Of a stretch of DNA of 64,000 bases, positions 8,061-16,265 are shown piece by piece. Under the pieces are notes generated by a model. It was given only the letters and a program-made list of their open reading frames with translations. It was not told the origin of the DNA and did no database searches. Origin of the DNA: JAKZVK01 sp965248255 (lineage in GTDB: Bacteria > Acidobacteriota > Terriglobia > Bryobacterales > UBA6623); the NCBI GenBank assembly GCA_965248255.1, contig CBDFIW010000003.1, forward strand, positions 806,001-870,000, in the 5' to 3' direction. The translations under genes and the position numbers were made by a program. Position 1 is the stretch's first letter. Each line of letters begins with the position of its first letter.

Positions 8061-10622
8061 TTATCGGACCGTCACCGTTGCCTGTGCCGAGGTAATCTTG
8101 AGAGGCTTGGCTTCCGCATCCCGTGCACCGGTCGGAATGACACGCAGGTCACTCGAACCCGCCGCGACACCCTCGAGCACAAGACTCACGACGACACCGG
8201 ACCCGTCGATGCCATCCGTACCCGGGAACCGGGAGATATTGACCGCCGCTTGGCCCACTTCGTTGCGGATGTTCTTGGAAAAGATCAGGTCCTGCTCATC
8301 ACCCTGTAGAAACTCTCCCTTGGTGATGTCGACCAAGCGAACGAACTTCTGGTCGAAGCGGATGCGCATCGGCACGGCGAAGAGTTGCGCTGCGTTCTGC
8401 ACGGTGAGATGCACCGTCGTCTGCTGGCCCACGGCCAGTTCCGGCGCGGCCGGCTGGAGCACCAAACTCGGGCCCGCGGCCGGGTCGGCCGCTGGGGCCG
8501 CCTGCTCGGCGACCGGCTGAGCTGGTGGCGTCGTCGAGGCAACCTCCGCGACTGCCTGTTCGGGCGGCGTGGCCGGGGCGGGCTGGGTCGGGGACGGAGC
8601 GGCCGCTGGCACGGCAGCTGGCACCGGGACCGTCTGAATCGGCGGCTGCGCTTCGGCCACCGTCGGGACCTCGGGTTTCGTAGCCGGCTCGGTGTCCACA
8701 CCCACCTTGGTCAGGGGCGATTTGTCGTTCGGCGGCAGCTCGTAGCGGACGCGGAAGACCTGATCCGTGCCCGAGGCGACGGCTTTCAGGTTGGCACGGC
8801 GAATCTCAGGAAGCCGTACCACATGGGGAATCAAGACGATCAGAACCTCGTTCTCATCCACGGTCGTCTGCTCGGTGCTGAACAGCCTCCCCAGTATGGG
8901 AATGTCACCCAACAACGGGATACCAGCGCGCGTCTTGAAGGTCGACGTCTGCAGCAGCCCTCCCAACACACTGGCTTCGGCGTCTTTGATGCGGATGTCG
9001 TGGCTCACTTTGCGCTGTCCGATCACGGGCTGGGTAATGCCCCCGAGGTCCACAAAGTCCGCCACGTTGGAGATCTCGATTTCGACATGCATAGAGACCT
9101 CACGGTTGTTGTGGATCTTTGGTGTCAGATCGACATTGACGCCGACCTCTTGATATTGAAACTGCGTATTGACCAACGGGATGCCGCCGCCGATACCGGC
9201 GCCGATGCCGGACCCAAAACTGCCCGTGGCAATCGGGATGCGTTCGCCGATGCGCAGACTCGCCTGGAAGTTGTCTTGGGCTCGAATCCGCGGCGCTTGC
9301 AGCAACCGCGTGTCCGAGCGGCTCATCAATGCCTGAATGACGCCACCGGGCAGTACCGTAGACCAATCACGACCGCTCACATTGCCCAGATTGGTGAGAG
9401 GAACACTCCCACTTTCTCCGCCCCCGACGCCCGCGCCGGTGAAGGTAATCGGTAGATCGATGCCGACCGCTCCACCCGAAATGGGTGCGATGCCCAAGTC
9501 ACGCGTGGCCGACTTGCTTGTTTCCAGCACTAGCACATCGATGATCACCTCGGGGCGCGCCTTGTCGACATCGGTGATCACCTTCTCCGCCAGCGCGACC
9601 TTGTCCTTGGGCCCTCGCACAATCAGGGCGTTCATCGAGTTGACCGGAAACAGCCGCCGGATGTCGGTCAGACCACGAATCGCGGTGGCGATCTCCTGCA
9701 GCTCTTGCGGCGTGGCGACGTTGCTGAGGTAGAACGTCTTGACCACTTCATCGTCATACTCCCGGCGTTTGTTGGTGTCGTCGTTGGTCACGAAGATCGC
9801 GTTCTTGGTCAGCGGTTTCCAGAAGGCTTTCGCCAGCAGGCCAACGTAATCGAGAGCTTCGTGTAGGGTCGTACCACTCAACTCGATGCTGATTTCCTTG
9901 TCGTCGTACTCGGCATCAAAAAGGACGTTGATCCCTGCCAGTTTGCCGATCGTCTCGAAGATGACCTTGCTTTCTTGCTTGCGGAAGGTGAGGGCTTCCA
10001 GCGGACGACTCGAAATCGGTTCCAGTTCAGGCAGGCTCTTGAGGCGGCCCAGTTTTCGTTCCCGCTTTTCCCGCTCACGTTCGAGCGGAGTGGTCGTGTC
10101 AAAGTCACCGCCCGCGTCGCCCTGCTTGCTGCGCTCCTCGATCAGGTCAAGAGCTCCCCGATGTTCTTGCGCAGCTACGGTCGACGCGGGATCGATCTCG
10201 AGAGCCCGCTGGAATTCTGCGACGGCCTCTTCCAGGTGTCCTTGCTCGCGCTGGCGGCGGCCGATCTCGACGTGGGTCTGGCCGGCCACGAAACGCGTCC
10301 TGCGGGCCGCCAATTGATAGCGCGGATCTTCGGGTGCTTCGCTGGCGGCCTGCTCGTAGAGCTCGAGCGCTTTGTCGTAGTCCTTGGTAAGCTCCGCCTT
10401 GCGTCCCTGACGATAGAGTTTCTTGGCGCTCCGCTCACCCGCGACCGCAGGTTCGGCCGCAAACAAGCCGAGCGTCAGGACGAGCCCCAAAGCGAGCCAC
10501 CAGCGCATCCGGACCTGCGCCGGAGCAGGAGAACGTGCCAACCTAAGGGGGATAGCAGTGGATTCCCCGCGCTGTGCTCCGTTCGAGCCATGGGTCGGTC
10601 CGCCTAGGTATGCCGTGGTCAT
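8061..10622 (-). CDS. Secretin (GspD/PilQ-like) with N-terminal TPRs and C-terminal cohesin-like domain
   Basis: This 853-residue outer-membrane secretin would form the exit pore of a type II secretion or pilus system. A hydrophobic signal (RWWLALGLVLTLGLFAAEPAVA) is followed by TPR-like repeats (KLYRQGRKAELTKDYDKALELYEQA, residues about 70-165). Then come an STN-like domain, a secretin N-domain and the secretin barrel (QDNFQASLRIGERIPIATG; DIRIKDAEASVLGGLLQ). A Pro/Ala-rich linker (PTQPAPATPPEQ) leads to a C-terminal cohesin-like beta domain (residues about 725-853). I chose the ATG at 10622 because GGAG lies at about -11. An alternative ATG at 10508 would put the signal peptide at the very N-terminus. 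The gene is divergent from smpB. Confidence 0.88.
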   Translation of the reverse strand: MTTAYLGGPTHGSNGAQRGESTAIPLRLARSPAPAQVRMRWWLALGLVLTLGLFAAEPAVAGERSAKKLYRQGRKAELTKDYDKALELYEQAASEAPEDPRYQLAARRTRFVAGQTHVEIGRRQREQGHLEEAVAEFQRALEIDPASTVAAQEHRGALDLIEERSKQGDAGGDFDTTTPLEREREKRERKLGRLKSLPELEPISSRPLEALTFRKQESKVIFETIGKLAGINVLFDAEYDDKEISIELSGTTLHEALDYVGLLAKAFWKPLTKNAIFVTNDDTNKRREYDDEVVKTFYLSNVATPQELQEIATAIRGLTDIRRLFPVNSMNALIVRGPKDKVALAEKVITDVDKARPEVIIDVLVLETSKSATRDLGIAPISGGAVGIDLPITFTGAGVGGGESGSVPLTNLGNVSGRDWSTVLPGGVIQALMSRSDTRLLQAPRIRAQDNFQASLRIGERIPIATGSFGSGIGAGIGGGIPLVNTQFQYQEVGVNVDLTPKIHNNREVSMHVEIEISNVADFVDLGGITQPVIGQRKVSHDIRIKDAEASVLGGLLQTSTFKTRAGIPLLGDIPILGRLFSTEQTTVDENEVLIVLIPHVVRLPEIRRANLKAVASGTDQVFRVRYELPPNDKSPLTKVGVDTEPATKPEVPTVAEAQPPIQTVPVPAAVPAAAPSPTQPAPATPPEQAVAEVASTTPPAQPVAEQAAPAADPAAGPSLVLQPAAPELAVGQQTTVHLTVQNAAQLFAVPMRIRFDQKFVRLVDITKGEFLQGDEQDLIFSKNIRNEVGQAAVNISRFPGTDGIDGSGVVVSLVLEGVAAGSSDLRVIPTGARDAEAKPLKITSAQATVTVR

Positions 10623-10676
10623 GAGACACTCCGTCCTAGAAATCTGACGCCTCTCACCGCCCCAGCGTGGAATGAA

Positions 10677-11141
10677 ATGCAGCAGACGAACGGCATCAAG
10701 ATCCTTTGCGACAACCGCAAAGCCCGGTACGAGTACTTCCTGATGGACCGGATCGAGACCGGCATGGTCCTCACCGGCAGCGAGGTCAAGTCCGCCCGCA
10801 ACGGCAAGATTCAGCTCGCGGACGCCTACGGAGCCATCCAGCACAATGAGCTCTTCCTCATGAACGCCCACATCAGTGCGTACGAGCCGGCGAACCGGGA
10901 GAACCACGACCCCACCCGGCCGCGTAAGCTGCTGGCCCACCGCCGCGAGATCAACAAGCTCATTGGCAAGACCCGCGAAAAGGGTCTAACCCTCATTGCC
11001 ACCAAGATCTATCTGAAAAAGGGCCGCATCAAGTGTGAGTTAGCCCTCGCTAAGGGCAAGAAGCTTTACGACAAGCGAGCAACCCTCCGCAAGCGTGAGG
11101 CCGACGCCGAGGCTCGCGCAGCAATCGGTCGGCGAGGCTGA
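10677..11141 (+). CDS. smpB: SsrA-binding protein SmpB
   Basis: This 154-residue protein binds tmRNA and delivers it to stalled ribosomes in trans-translation. The sequence shows the family signatures NRKARYEYFL, MVLTGSEVKSAR and LFLMNAHISAYE, then the basic lysine-rich RKLLAHRREINKL, the KIYLKKGRIKCELALAKGKKLYDKR block and a basic tail. Length and start are normal for SmpB. The ssrA gene itself is not in this window. It is divergent from the secretin gene with about 54 bp between the starts, and is followed by pepA on the same strand. Confidence 0.96.
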   Translation: MQQTNGIKILCDNRKARYEYFLMDRIETGMVLTGSEVKSARNGKIQLADAYGAIQHNELFLMNAHISAYEPANRENHDPTRPRKLLAHRREINKLIGKTREKGLTLIATKIYLKKGRIKCELALAKGKKLYDKRATLRKREADAEARAAIGRRG

Positions 11142-11231
11142 TCGGTCGCGTGGCGATCGCGATACGATGGGACCTCGGACCCTGTTCAACCTCATCCTGG
11201 CAGCAGACCGTACTAGAATGGGGATTTGCCC

Positions 11232-12704
11232 ATGACCCACAGTTTGACTTCCCAGAGCCCCGAAACACTGGATGCCGATGCGGTAGCACTGGTCCTCTTT
11301 GAGCTTGCGGAGAGAGTGCCCGCAAACGAACACTACGACAACCTAACAGCTGGCCTCATAGGAGAACTGTATTCTAGTAAAGGGTTTACGGGAGAGTTTC
11401 TCAAGGTTTGCTTGATTCATCGCCCGCAGGGATTCAAGGCCGCTCGCCTGCTCCTGGTGGGCGGCGGCAAGGCCGACGACTTCACTACCGCCAAGCTTCG
11501 CCGTTGCGCCTCGGCGGCGGTGCGAACTCTCAAACAGGCCGGGGCACGGCAGATTGCTCTCGTACCGGCGGGCGAAATCGAGCCCGCCGCCGGCGTACAG
11601 GCTCTGGCCGAAGGCGGTGGGCTCGCATGCTATGAGCCCGATGCCTACAAGACGAATCCCTCACACCGCCGATCGGTTGACGAGATCATCATCGCCGCCC
11701 CGGCTGCGCAGCAGCCCGCCCTGGACCGCGGCGTAGCTGTTGTCGAAGCACAGAACTTCGCCCGCGCCCTCGTCAACGAACCAGGCAACCTGCTGCCACC
11801 AAAGGAGTTAGCAGCTAGAGCCGTCGCGATGGCGGAGACAGCCGGGCTCGAAGTGGAACTCCTGCAGCAAGATCGCCTCGAAGAAATGAAGATGGGAGCG
11901 TTACTCGGCGTCGCGCAGGGTAGCGAGCAGCCGCCCGTGTTGATCGTTGTACGTTATCGGCCCGAAGCCGACAGCGCCGAAGCAACTCATTTGGGCCTGG
12001 TGGGCAAGGCGGTAACGTTCGACACCGGGGGTATTTCGATCAAGCCGGCCGCCGATATGAACCAAATGAAATACGACATGGCGGGCGGGGCGGCCATGCT
12101 AGGCGCCATGAAGGCGATCGCGACGCTCAAACCCTCGGTAGCGGTCACGGCCGTGATCCCGTCGGTCGAAAACATGCCCAGCGCCCGCGCCCAGCGGCCG
12201 GGCGACGTCGTCACGACCATGTCCGGCAAGACCGTCGAAGTGCTCAATACCGACGCTGAAGGCCGACTCATCCTCGCCGACGCCCTGACCTACGCGAAGA
12301 GGCTGGGGTGTACTCATCTGGTCGACGCCGCCACCCTCACGGGTTCGATTGTCGTGGCGCTAGCGGACGTCCGCGTGGGGGCTTTTTCCAATGACGACGA
12401 ATGGCGCGACCGTTTGCTCGAGTCATCCGAGTCGGCTGGCGAGAAAATGTGGCCGATGCCGATGGACGAGGAATACAAAGAGAAGCTCAAGAGCATCATT
12501 GCCGATCTGCCCAACATTGGATCTCGCGCAGGGGGCTCGATTACAGCCGCCCTGTTCTTGAAGGAGTTCGCTGACCCGACCCCTTGGGTCCACCTCGACA
12601 TCGCCGGTACGGCCTGGATCGAAGAGTCCAAGCCGGACCTGCCCAAAGGTCCCAGCGGCGTCTGTGTGCGCACCCTGGTCAACTTAGCGATGAGCCTACG
12701 CTGA
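11232..12704 (+). CDS. pepA: Leucyl aminopeptidase (M17)
   Basis: This is a 490-residue cytosolic aminopeptidase that removes N-terminal residues from peptides using two metal ions. The C-terminal catalytic domain carries GKAVTFDTGGISIKPA, MKYDMAGGAAMLG and the family signature NTDAEGRLILADAL. These include the metal-binding Asp/Glu and the active-site Lys and Arg. The N-terminal macro-like domain is present. I start at the ATG at 11232 rather than the in-frame TTG six bases earlier. M17 enzymes can also act as DNA-binding regulators in some bacteria, but nothing here shows that. Confidence 0.93.
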   Translation: MTHSLTSQSPETLDADAVALVLFELAERVPANEHYDNLTAGLIGELYSSKGFTGEFLKVCLIHRPQGFKAARLLLVGGGKADDFTTAKLRRCASAAVRTLKQAGARQIALVPAGEIEPAAGVQALAEGGGLACYEPDAYKTNPSHRRSVDEIIIAAPAAQQPALDRGVAVVEAQNFARALVNEPGNLLPPKELAARAVAMAETAGLEVELLQQDRLEEMKMGALLGVAQGSEQPPVLIVVRYRPEADSAEATHLGLVGKAVTFDTGGISIKPAADMNQMKYDMAGGAAMLGAMKAIATLKPSVAVTAVIPSVENMPSARAQRPGDVVTTMSGKTVEVLNTDAEGRLILADALTYAKRLGCTHLVDAATLTGSIVVALADVRVGAFSNDDEWRDRLLESSESAGEKMWPMPMDEEYKEKLKSIIADLPNIGSRAGGSITAALFLKEFADPTPWVHLDIAGTAWIEESKPDLPKGPSGVCVRTLVNLAMSLR

Positions 12705-12810
12705 GTCTCCGGTGCGGTTCCGTGCGGTTGCCGAGAACGATCAGCCTTCGTATGGTGGGTAAGACCGACGGCCACTCGGCCGCACACACCCGGATCTGCC
12801 GCCGCTAAAG

Positions 12811-14907
12811 ATGTTGCGCCTCTGCCTGACGATCTTCCTCAGTGCCTTCCTGTTGTTTCAGGTTCAACCTCTCATCGGGCGCTACATCCTGCCCTGGTTC
12901 GGCGGCGGCCCGGCGGTTTGGACGGCCTGCATGCTGTTCTTCCAGCTCCTGCTGCTGGTGGGCTATGCATACGCGCATCTCATCAGCAGCAGGTTGCGGC
13001 GGGCTCACCAAGCATGGCTGCACGTAGGTCTCCTGGCCGTGTCGCTGTGGTTCCTTCCGATCAAACCCGACGCAGCTGTGTGGAAGCCGTTGACGCCGGA
13101 GGAACCGACAGGCCACATCCTCGCACTTCTGCTGGCCACCGTCGGCATGCCGTACGTGTTGCTGTCGTCCACTGCGCCACTCATCCAGCGTTGGTTCAGC
13201 CTGACGTATCCGGGGCAGTCCCCCTACCGGTTGTACGCGCTCTCGAACGCCGGCTCGTTGCTCGCTCTTCTCACCTATCCCGTCGTGATGGAGCCGAGCC
13301 TGACTCTGGGCACGCAAGTCGTTGTGTGGTCGCTAGCGTTCGCGGTCTTCGCGGTTCTGTGCGGCTGGAGCGCCGCGCATTTCGCCCGGCTGCCTGCTCC
13401 CGCCACAAGTCCCGCCACTACCGCGGACCCGGACCACTCCGACCCCAAGCCGGCCTTGCCGACCATCCTACTCTGGTTGGGACTCGCGGCCATGGGCTCA
13501 GTCATGCTTCTGGCGACGACAAACCAGATGTGCCAGGAGGTCGCGGTCATCCCCTTCCTTTGGGTGCTCCCGCTATCGCTCTATCTACTGACATTCATCA
13601 TCAGCTTTGAGCATGAGCGCTGGTACCGCCGCCGATCCTCCGGGTTACTGCTGGCGGCCACATCGGTGTCCGCCGTCATCGTCCTAGCGGGCGGAGCGCA
13701 CGTGCCGCTGTGGATTCAGATCATCGTGCATTCGGTCACCGTGTTTGCCTGCTGCATGTCCTGCCACGGGGAGTTGGCAAGGGCAAAGCCGCATCCACGT
13801 CACCTGACCCTGTTCTACCTGGCAGTCGCCGCCGGGGGCGCTCTCGGGGGGACGTTCGTCGCCCTCGGTGCACCTCGCCTCTTCTCTGGGTACTGGGAAT
13901 ATCATCTAGGCCTGGCCGGGTGTGTGCTCTTGGTGTTGATCGCTTGGTATCGCGACGGCGTCAGGCACCGTTCAAGCCAGCGGCCCATCGACTGGTGGGG
14001 ACGCGTGGGCCTGGTGTACGCCCTTCTGCTGCTGGCGCTGCTTTACCAGACACATCGTCACGCCAGCGATGCACTGGCGGTGTCGCGGAACTTCTACGGT
14101 GTTTTGCGTCTCGATGAACGCACGGACCTCGCGGGCCCGAAGCTGACCCTGACTCATGGCCGCGTCATACACGGCTACCAGTACCAAGATCCGGAAAAGC
14201 GCCTTTGGCCCACTGCCTACTATGGGCCTGACAGCGGCGTAGGCCTAGCGCTGACCCATCACCCTCTCCGCAAGGAGGGCAACCCTCACAACGGAGGCTT
14301 GCGGGTCGGGGTGGTCGGCCTCGGGGCGGGTACCGTCGCTATCTACGGCCGACCCGCCGATTACTTCCGTTTCTACGAGATCAACCCCGCTGTGCTGCGA
14401 TACTCCAACGAGTATTTCACCTACCGGAGCACGTCTGCGGCCAAGGTCGACGTGGTTCTCGGAGATGCCCGGATTCGGATGGAACGAGAAATCGCAGACG
14501 GAGCGGCCCAGCAGTTCGATGTCCTGGCGGTGGATGCGTTCAGCAGCGATGCGATCCCGATTCACTTGATTACCCGTGAATCGGCCGCAGTCTATTGGAA
14601 GCACCTGAAGGACGACGGCGTACTGTTGTTCCACGTTTCCAGCCGCTCGTTGGATCTGGCCCCGATCACCCGAGCTTTGGCCGAGGACTGCGGCTGTGAA
14701 GCCGTCCGAATCGAGTCGCCCAAGGACGAAGCCCGGGGCGTCAGTAAAGCAACCTGGGTCGCTCTCAGCCGCAACCAGGCCTTCCTATCGAACGACGCGA
14801 TTCGCAATGTCGCCAAGCCCTGGAACGACCAGGACCGCCCACCGCTGTTGTGGACCGACGACTATGCCGCCCTGTGGCAAGTACTAGAGTTCGACCGGGA
14901 CGAGTGA
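12811..14907 (+). CDS. Fused membrane/spermidine-synthase-like protein
   Basis: This is a 698-residue protein. Residues 1 to about 410 hold many transmembrane segments, starting with LCLTIFLSAFLLFQVQPLIG and WTACMLFFQLLLLVGYAYA. The soluble C-terminal domain (about 470-690) is Rossmann-like: VGVVGLGAGTVAIYG, then acidic FYEINPAVL, then VLGDARIRME, then FDVLAVDAFSSDAIPIHLIT. This matches the fused MFS/spermidine synthase family found in many environmental bacteria. The AdoMet/decarboxy-AdoMet site motif is recognisable, but the physiological amine or acceptor is unknown. It is not certain that polyamines are made. The spacing to pepA is 106 bp, so co-transcription is possible. Confidence 0.82.
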   Translation: MLRLCLTIFLSAFLLFQVQPLIGRYILPWFGGGPAVWTACMLFFQLLLLVGYAYAHLISSRLRRAHQAWLHVGLLAVSLWFLPIKPDAAVWKPLTPEEPTGHILALLLATVGMPYVLLSSTAPLIQRWFSLTYPGQSPYRLYALSNAGSLLALLTYPVVMEPSLTLGTQVVVWSLAFAVFAVLCGWSAAHFARLPAPATSPATTADPDHSDPKPALPTILLWLGLAAMGSVMLLATTNQMCQEVAVIPFLWVLPLSLYLLTFIISFEHERWYRRRSSGLLLAATSVSAVIVLAGGAHVPLWIQIIVHSVTVFACCMSCHGELARAKPHPRHLTLFYLAVAAGGALGGTFVALGAPRLFSGYWEYHLGLAGCVLLVLIAWYRDGVRHRSSQRPIDWWGRVGLVYALLLLALLYQTHRHASDALAVSRNFYGVLRLDERTDLAGPKLTLTHGRVIHGYQYQDPEKRLWPTAYYGPDSGVGLALTHHPLRKEGNPHNGGLRVGVVGLGAGTVAIYGRPADYFRFYEINPAVLRYSNEYFTYRSTSAAKVDVVLGDARIRMEREIADGAAQQFDVLAVDAFSSDAIPIHLITRESAAVYWKHLKDDGVLLFHVSSRSLDLAPITRALAEDCGCEAVRIESPKDEARGVSKATWVALSRNQAFLSNDAIRNVAKPWNDQDRPPLLWTDDYAALWQVLEFDRDE

Positions 14908-15099
14908 CCGGCTTACGGAGCGGTGGGCGTGGCCTAAGGCTCCAGCCTTGCCGGCCCGCGTTTCCTCGCGAGCCAGGACTGCCACCTTGCGAAGCTGTGC
15001 CAAGCAGCAGACCTGAGTCCCGAAGAGTCGTGACCCGGCAAGCCTCGAGGACTGCGCCACAGGCCCTTAGATCTGGCTGGCTCTGAGTCCCAAGGCCTG

Positions 15100-16065
15100 C
15101 TAGAAAAGCGTCGGCAGTACGTCAGCATCGGTGCCGAACTCGGTGTAGTGCAACAGCCGTGTCGAATGGAACTCACGCACCATCGCCGTCAAACGCTCGA
15201 CGGCCAGCTTGAGAATCCGCTCGCCTTTCTCCGGCGTCGCCGCGAACGGGTCGCCCGACGTACCGTTGGCGCTTTCGCGACGGCGCTCGGGCGTATGGGC
15301 GTACTTTTTTACCGCCGGGCTGTACGGCCAGCGCGTCTTCCCCGCTTCGCGGCGGTTCATCAGCACCAAGTGGGGCCGCAAGTACATCTGGCACGCCGTT
15401 TCCCACTCCCCTCCGTGTCCGGGCCCGCGACCGTCCGCCGTTGACCAGTCGCGCATCTCCTGCTGCACGAGGCTCCAGTAGGGAAAACTGAGCGTCATGA
15501 TGTCTTCCTGCGCCAGCTTGTTAGCAATCGCCGTCACCGGCGCGACGTTGCCACCATGTCCGTTCATCATGATGATACGGTCGAAGCCGTTGGCCTTGAT
15601 GCTGCGGCAGACATCGCTCACCACATCGATGAACGTTTCGAGCCTCACGGTGATTGTGCCGTAACCGCCCATGTTGTAGTGCGTGAAGCCGGTCCAGACC
15701 GGCGGGCCAACGATGACCGGGAAGTCGTCGATGTGTTCGGCGGTCTCGACGGCGATGTGATACGGGATGCTGATGTCCATATCGACCGGGCAGTGTGGGC
15801 CGTGCTGTTCGAGTGAGCCGATCGGCAGAATGACCACCGGGTCGTTCTTGAGTGCATCGGGAAACTCGCTGCGGGCCATCTCGTTCCACAGCACTTTTCT
15901 CTTGAGCGGTCGCGAGGCGGGCCACTCCCCTGCCCTTACGCTGTCGGCCTCGACGCCCTGAGGCGCCTGCGCGCCCTGCGTACTTTGCGCGGCGACCGCC
16001 CCTGCTGCCGCGGCAGCGGTCGAAGTCTTCATGAAGTCTCGTCGGGACGAGTTGTTGTCAGGCAT
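15100..16065 (-). CDS. Creatininase-family amidohydrolase with Tat signal
   Basis: This is a 321-residue protein. The N-terminus SSRRDFMKTSTAAAAAGAVAAQ is a twin-arginine signal, so the folded enzyme is probably exported. The creatininase fold signatures are present: PIGSLEQHGPHCPVDMD, MMNGHGGNVAP and GPGHGGEWET. These supply the metal-binding Glu, His and Asp residues. Members open cyclic amides or cleave formamides (creatinine, riboflavin-pathway formamide, mycofactocin precursor); the substrate here is unknown. The ATG at 16065 has a near-perfect AAAGGAGG seven bases upstream. It is the last gene of the minus-strand catabolic arm. Confidence 0.85.
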   Translation of the reverse strand: MPDNNSSRRDFMKTSTAAAAAGAVAAQSTQGAQAPQGVEADSVRAGEWPASRPLKRKVLWNEMARSEFPDALKNDPVVILPIGSLEQHGPHCPVDMDISIPYHIAVETAEHIDDFPVIVGPPVWTGFTHYNMGGYGTITVRLETFIDVVSDVCRSIKANGFDRIIMMNGHGGNVAPVTAIANKLAQEDIMTLSFPYWSLVQQEMRDWSTADGRGPGHGGEWETACQMYLRPHLVLMNRREAGKTRWPYSPAVKKYAHTPERRRESANGTSGDPFAATPEKGERILKLAVERLTAMVREFHSTRLLHYTEFGTDADVLPTLF

Positions 16066-16265
16066 CTTGCCTCCTTTACGCAGACCATTCTGAGGTCCGG
16101 GACGCTCGCTGGTCAAGGTGTCTTGCGTAAGGAAACAGGGTGGCGGTGCACGCCGATCGTCAATGCTTCGAGACGGCAGGGTCCTGTGAGGTCGAGGAGC
16201 GTCCGCACTGCGAAATCCTACTGAATGCCCGGCTTTGATGGTCCGACGGTACGTAAGCGCTGATC

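Noticed and set aside
13710..14117. Plus-strand ORF inside the spermidine-synthase-like gene
   Set aside because: It is an alternate-frame shadow of a well-supported coding region.
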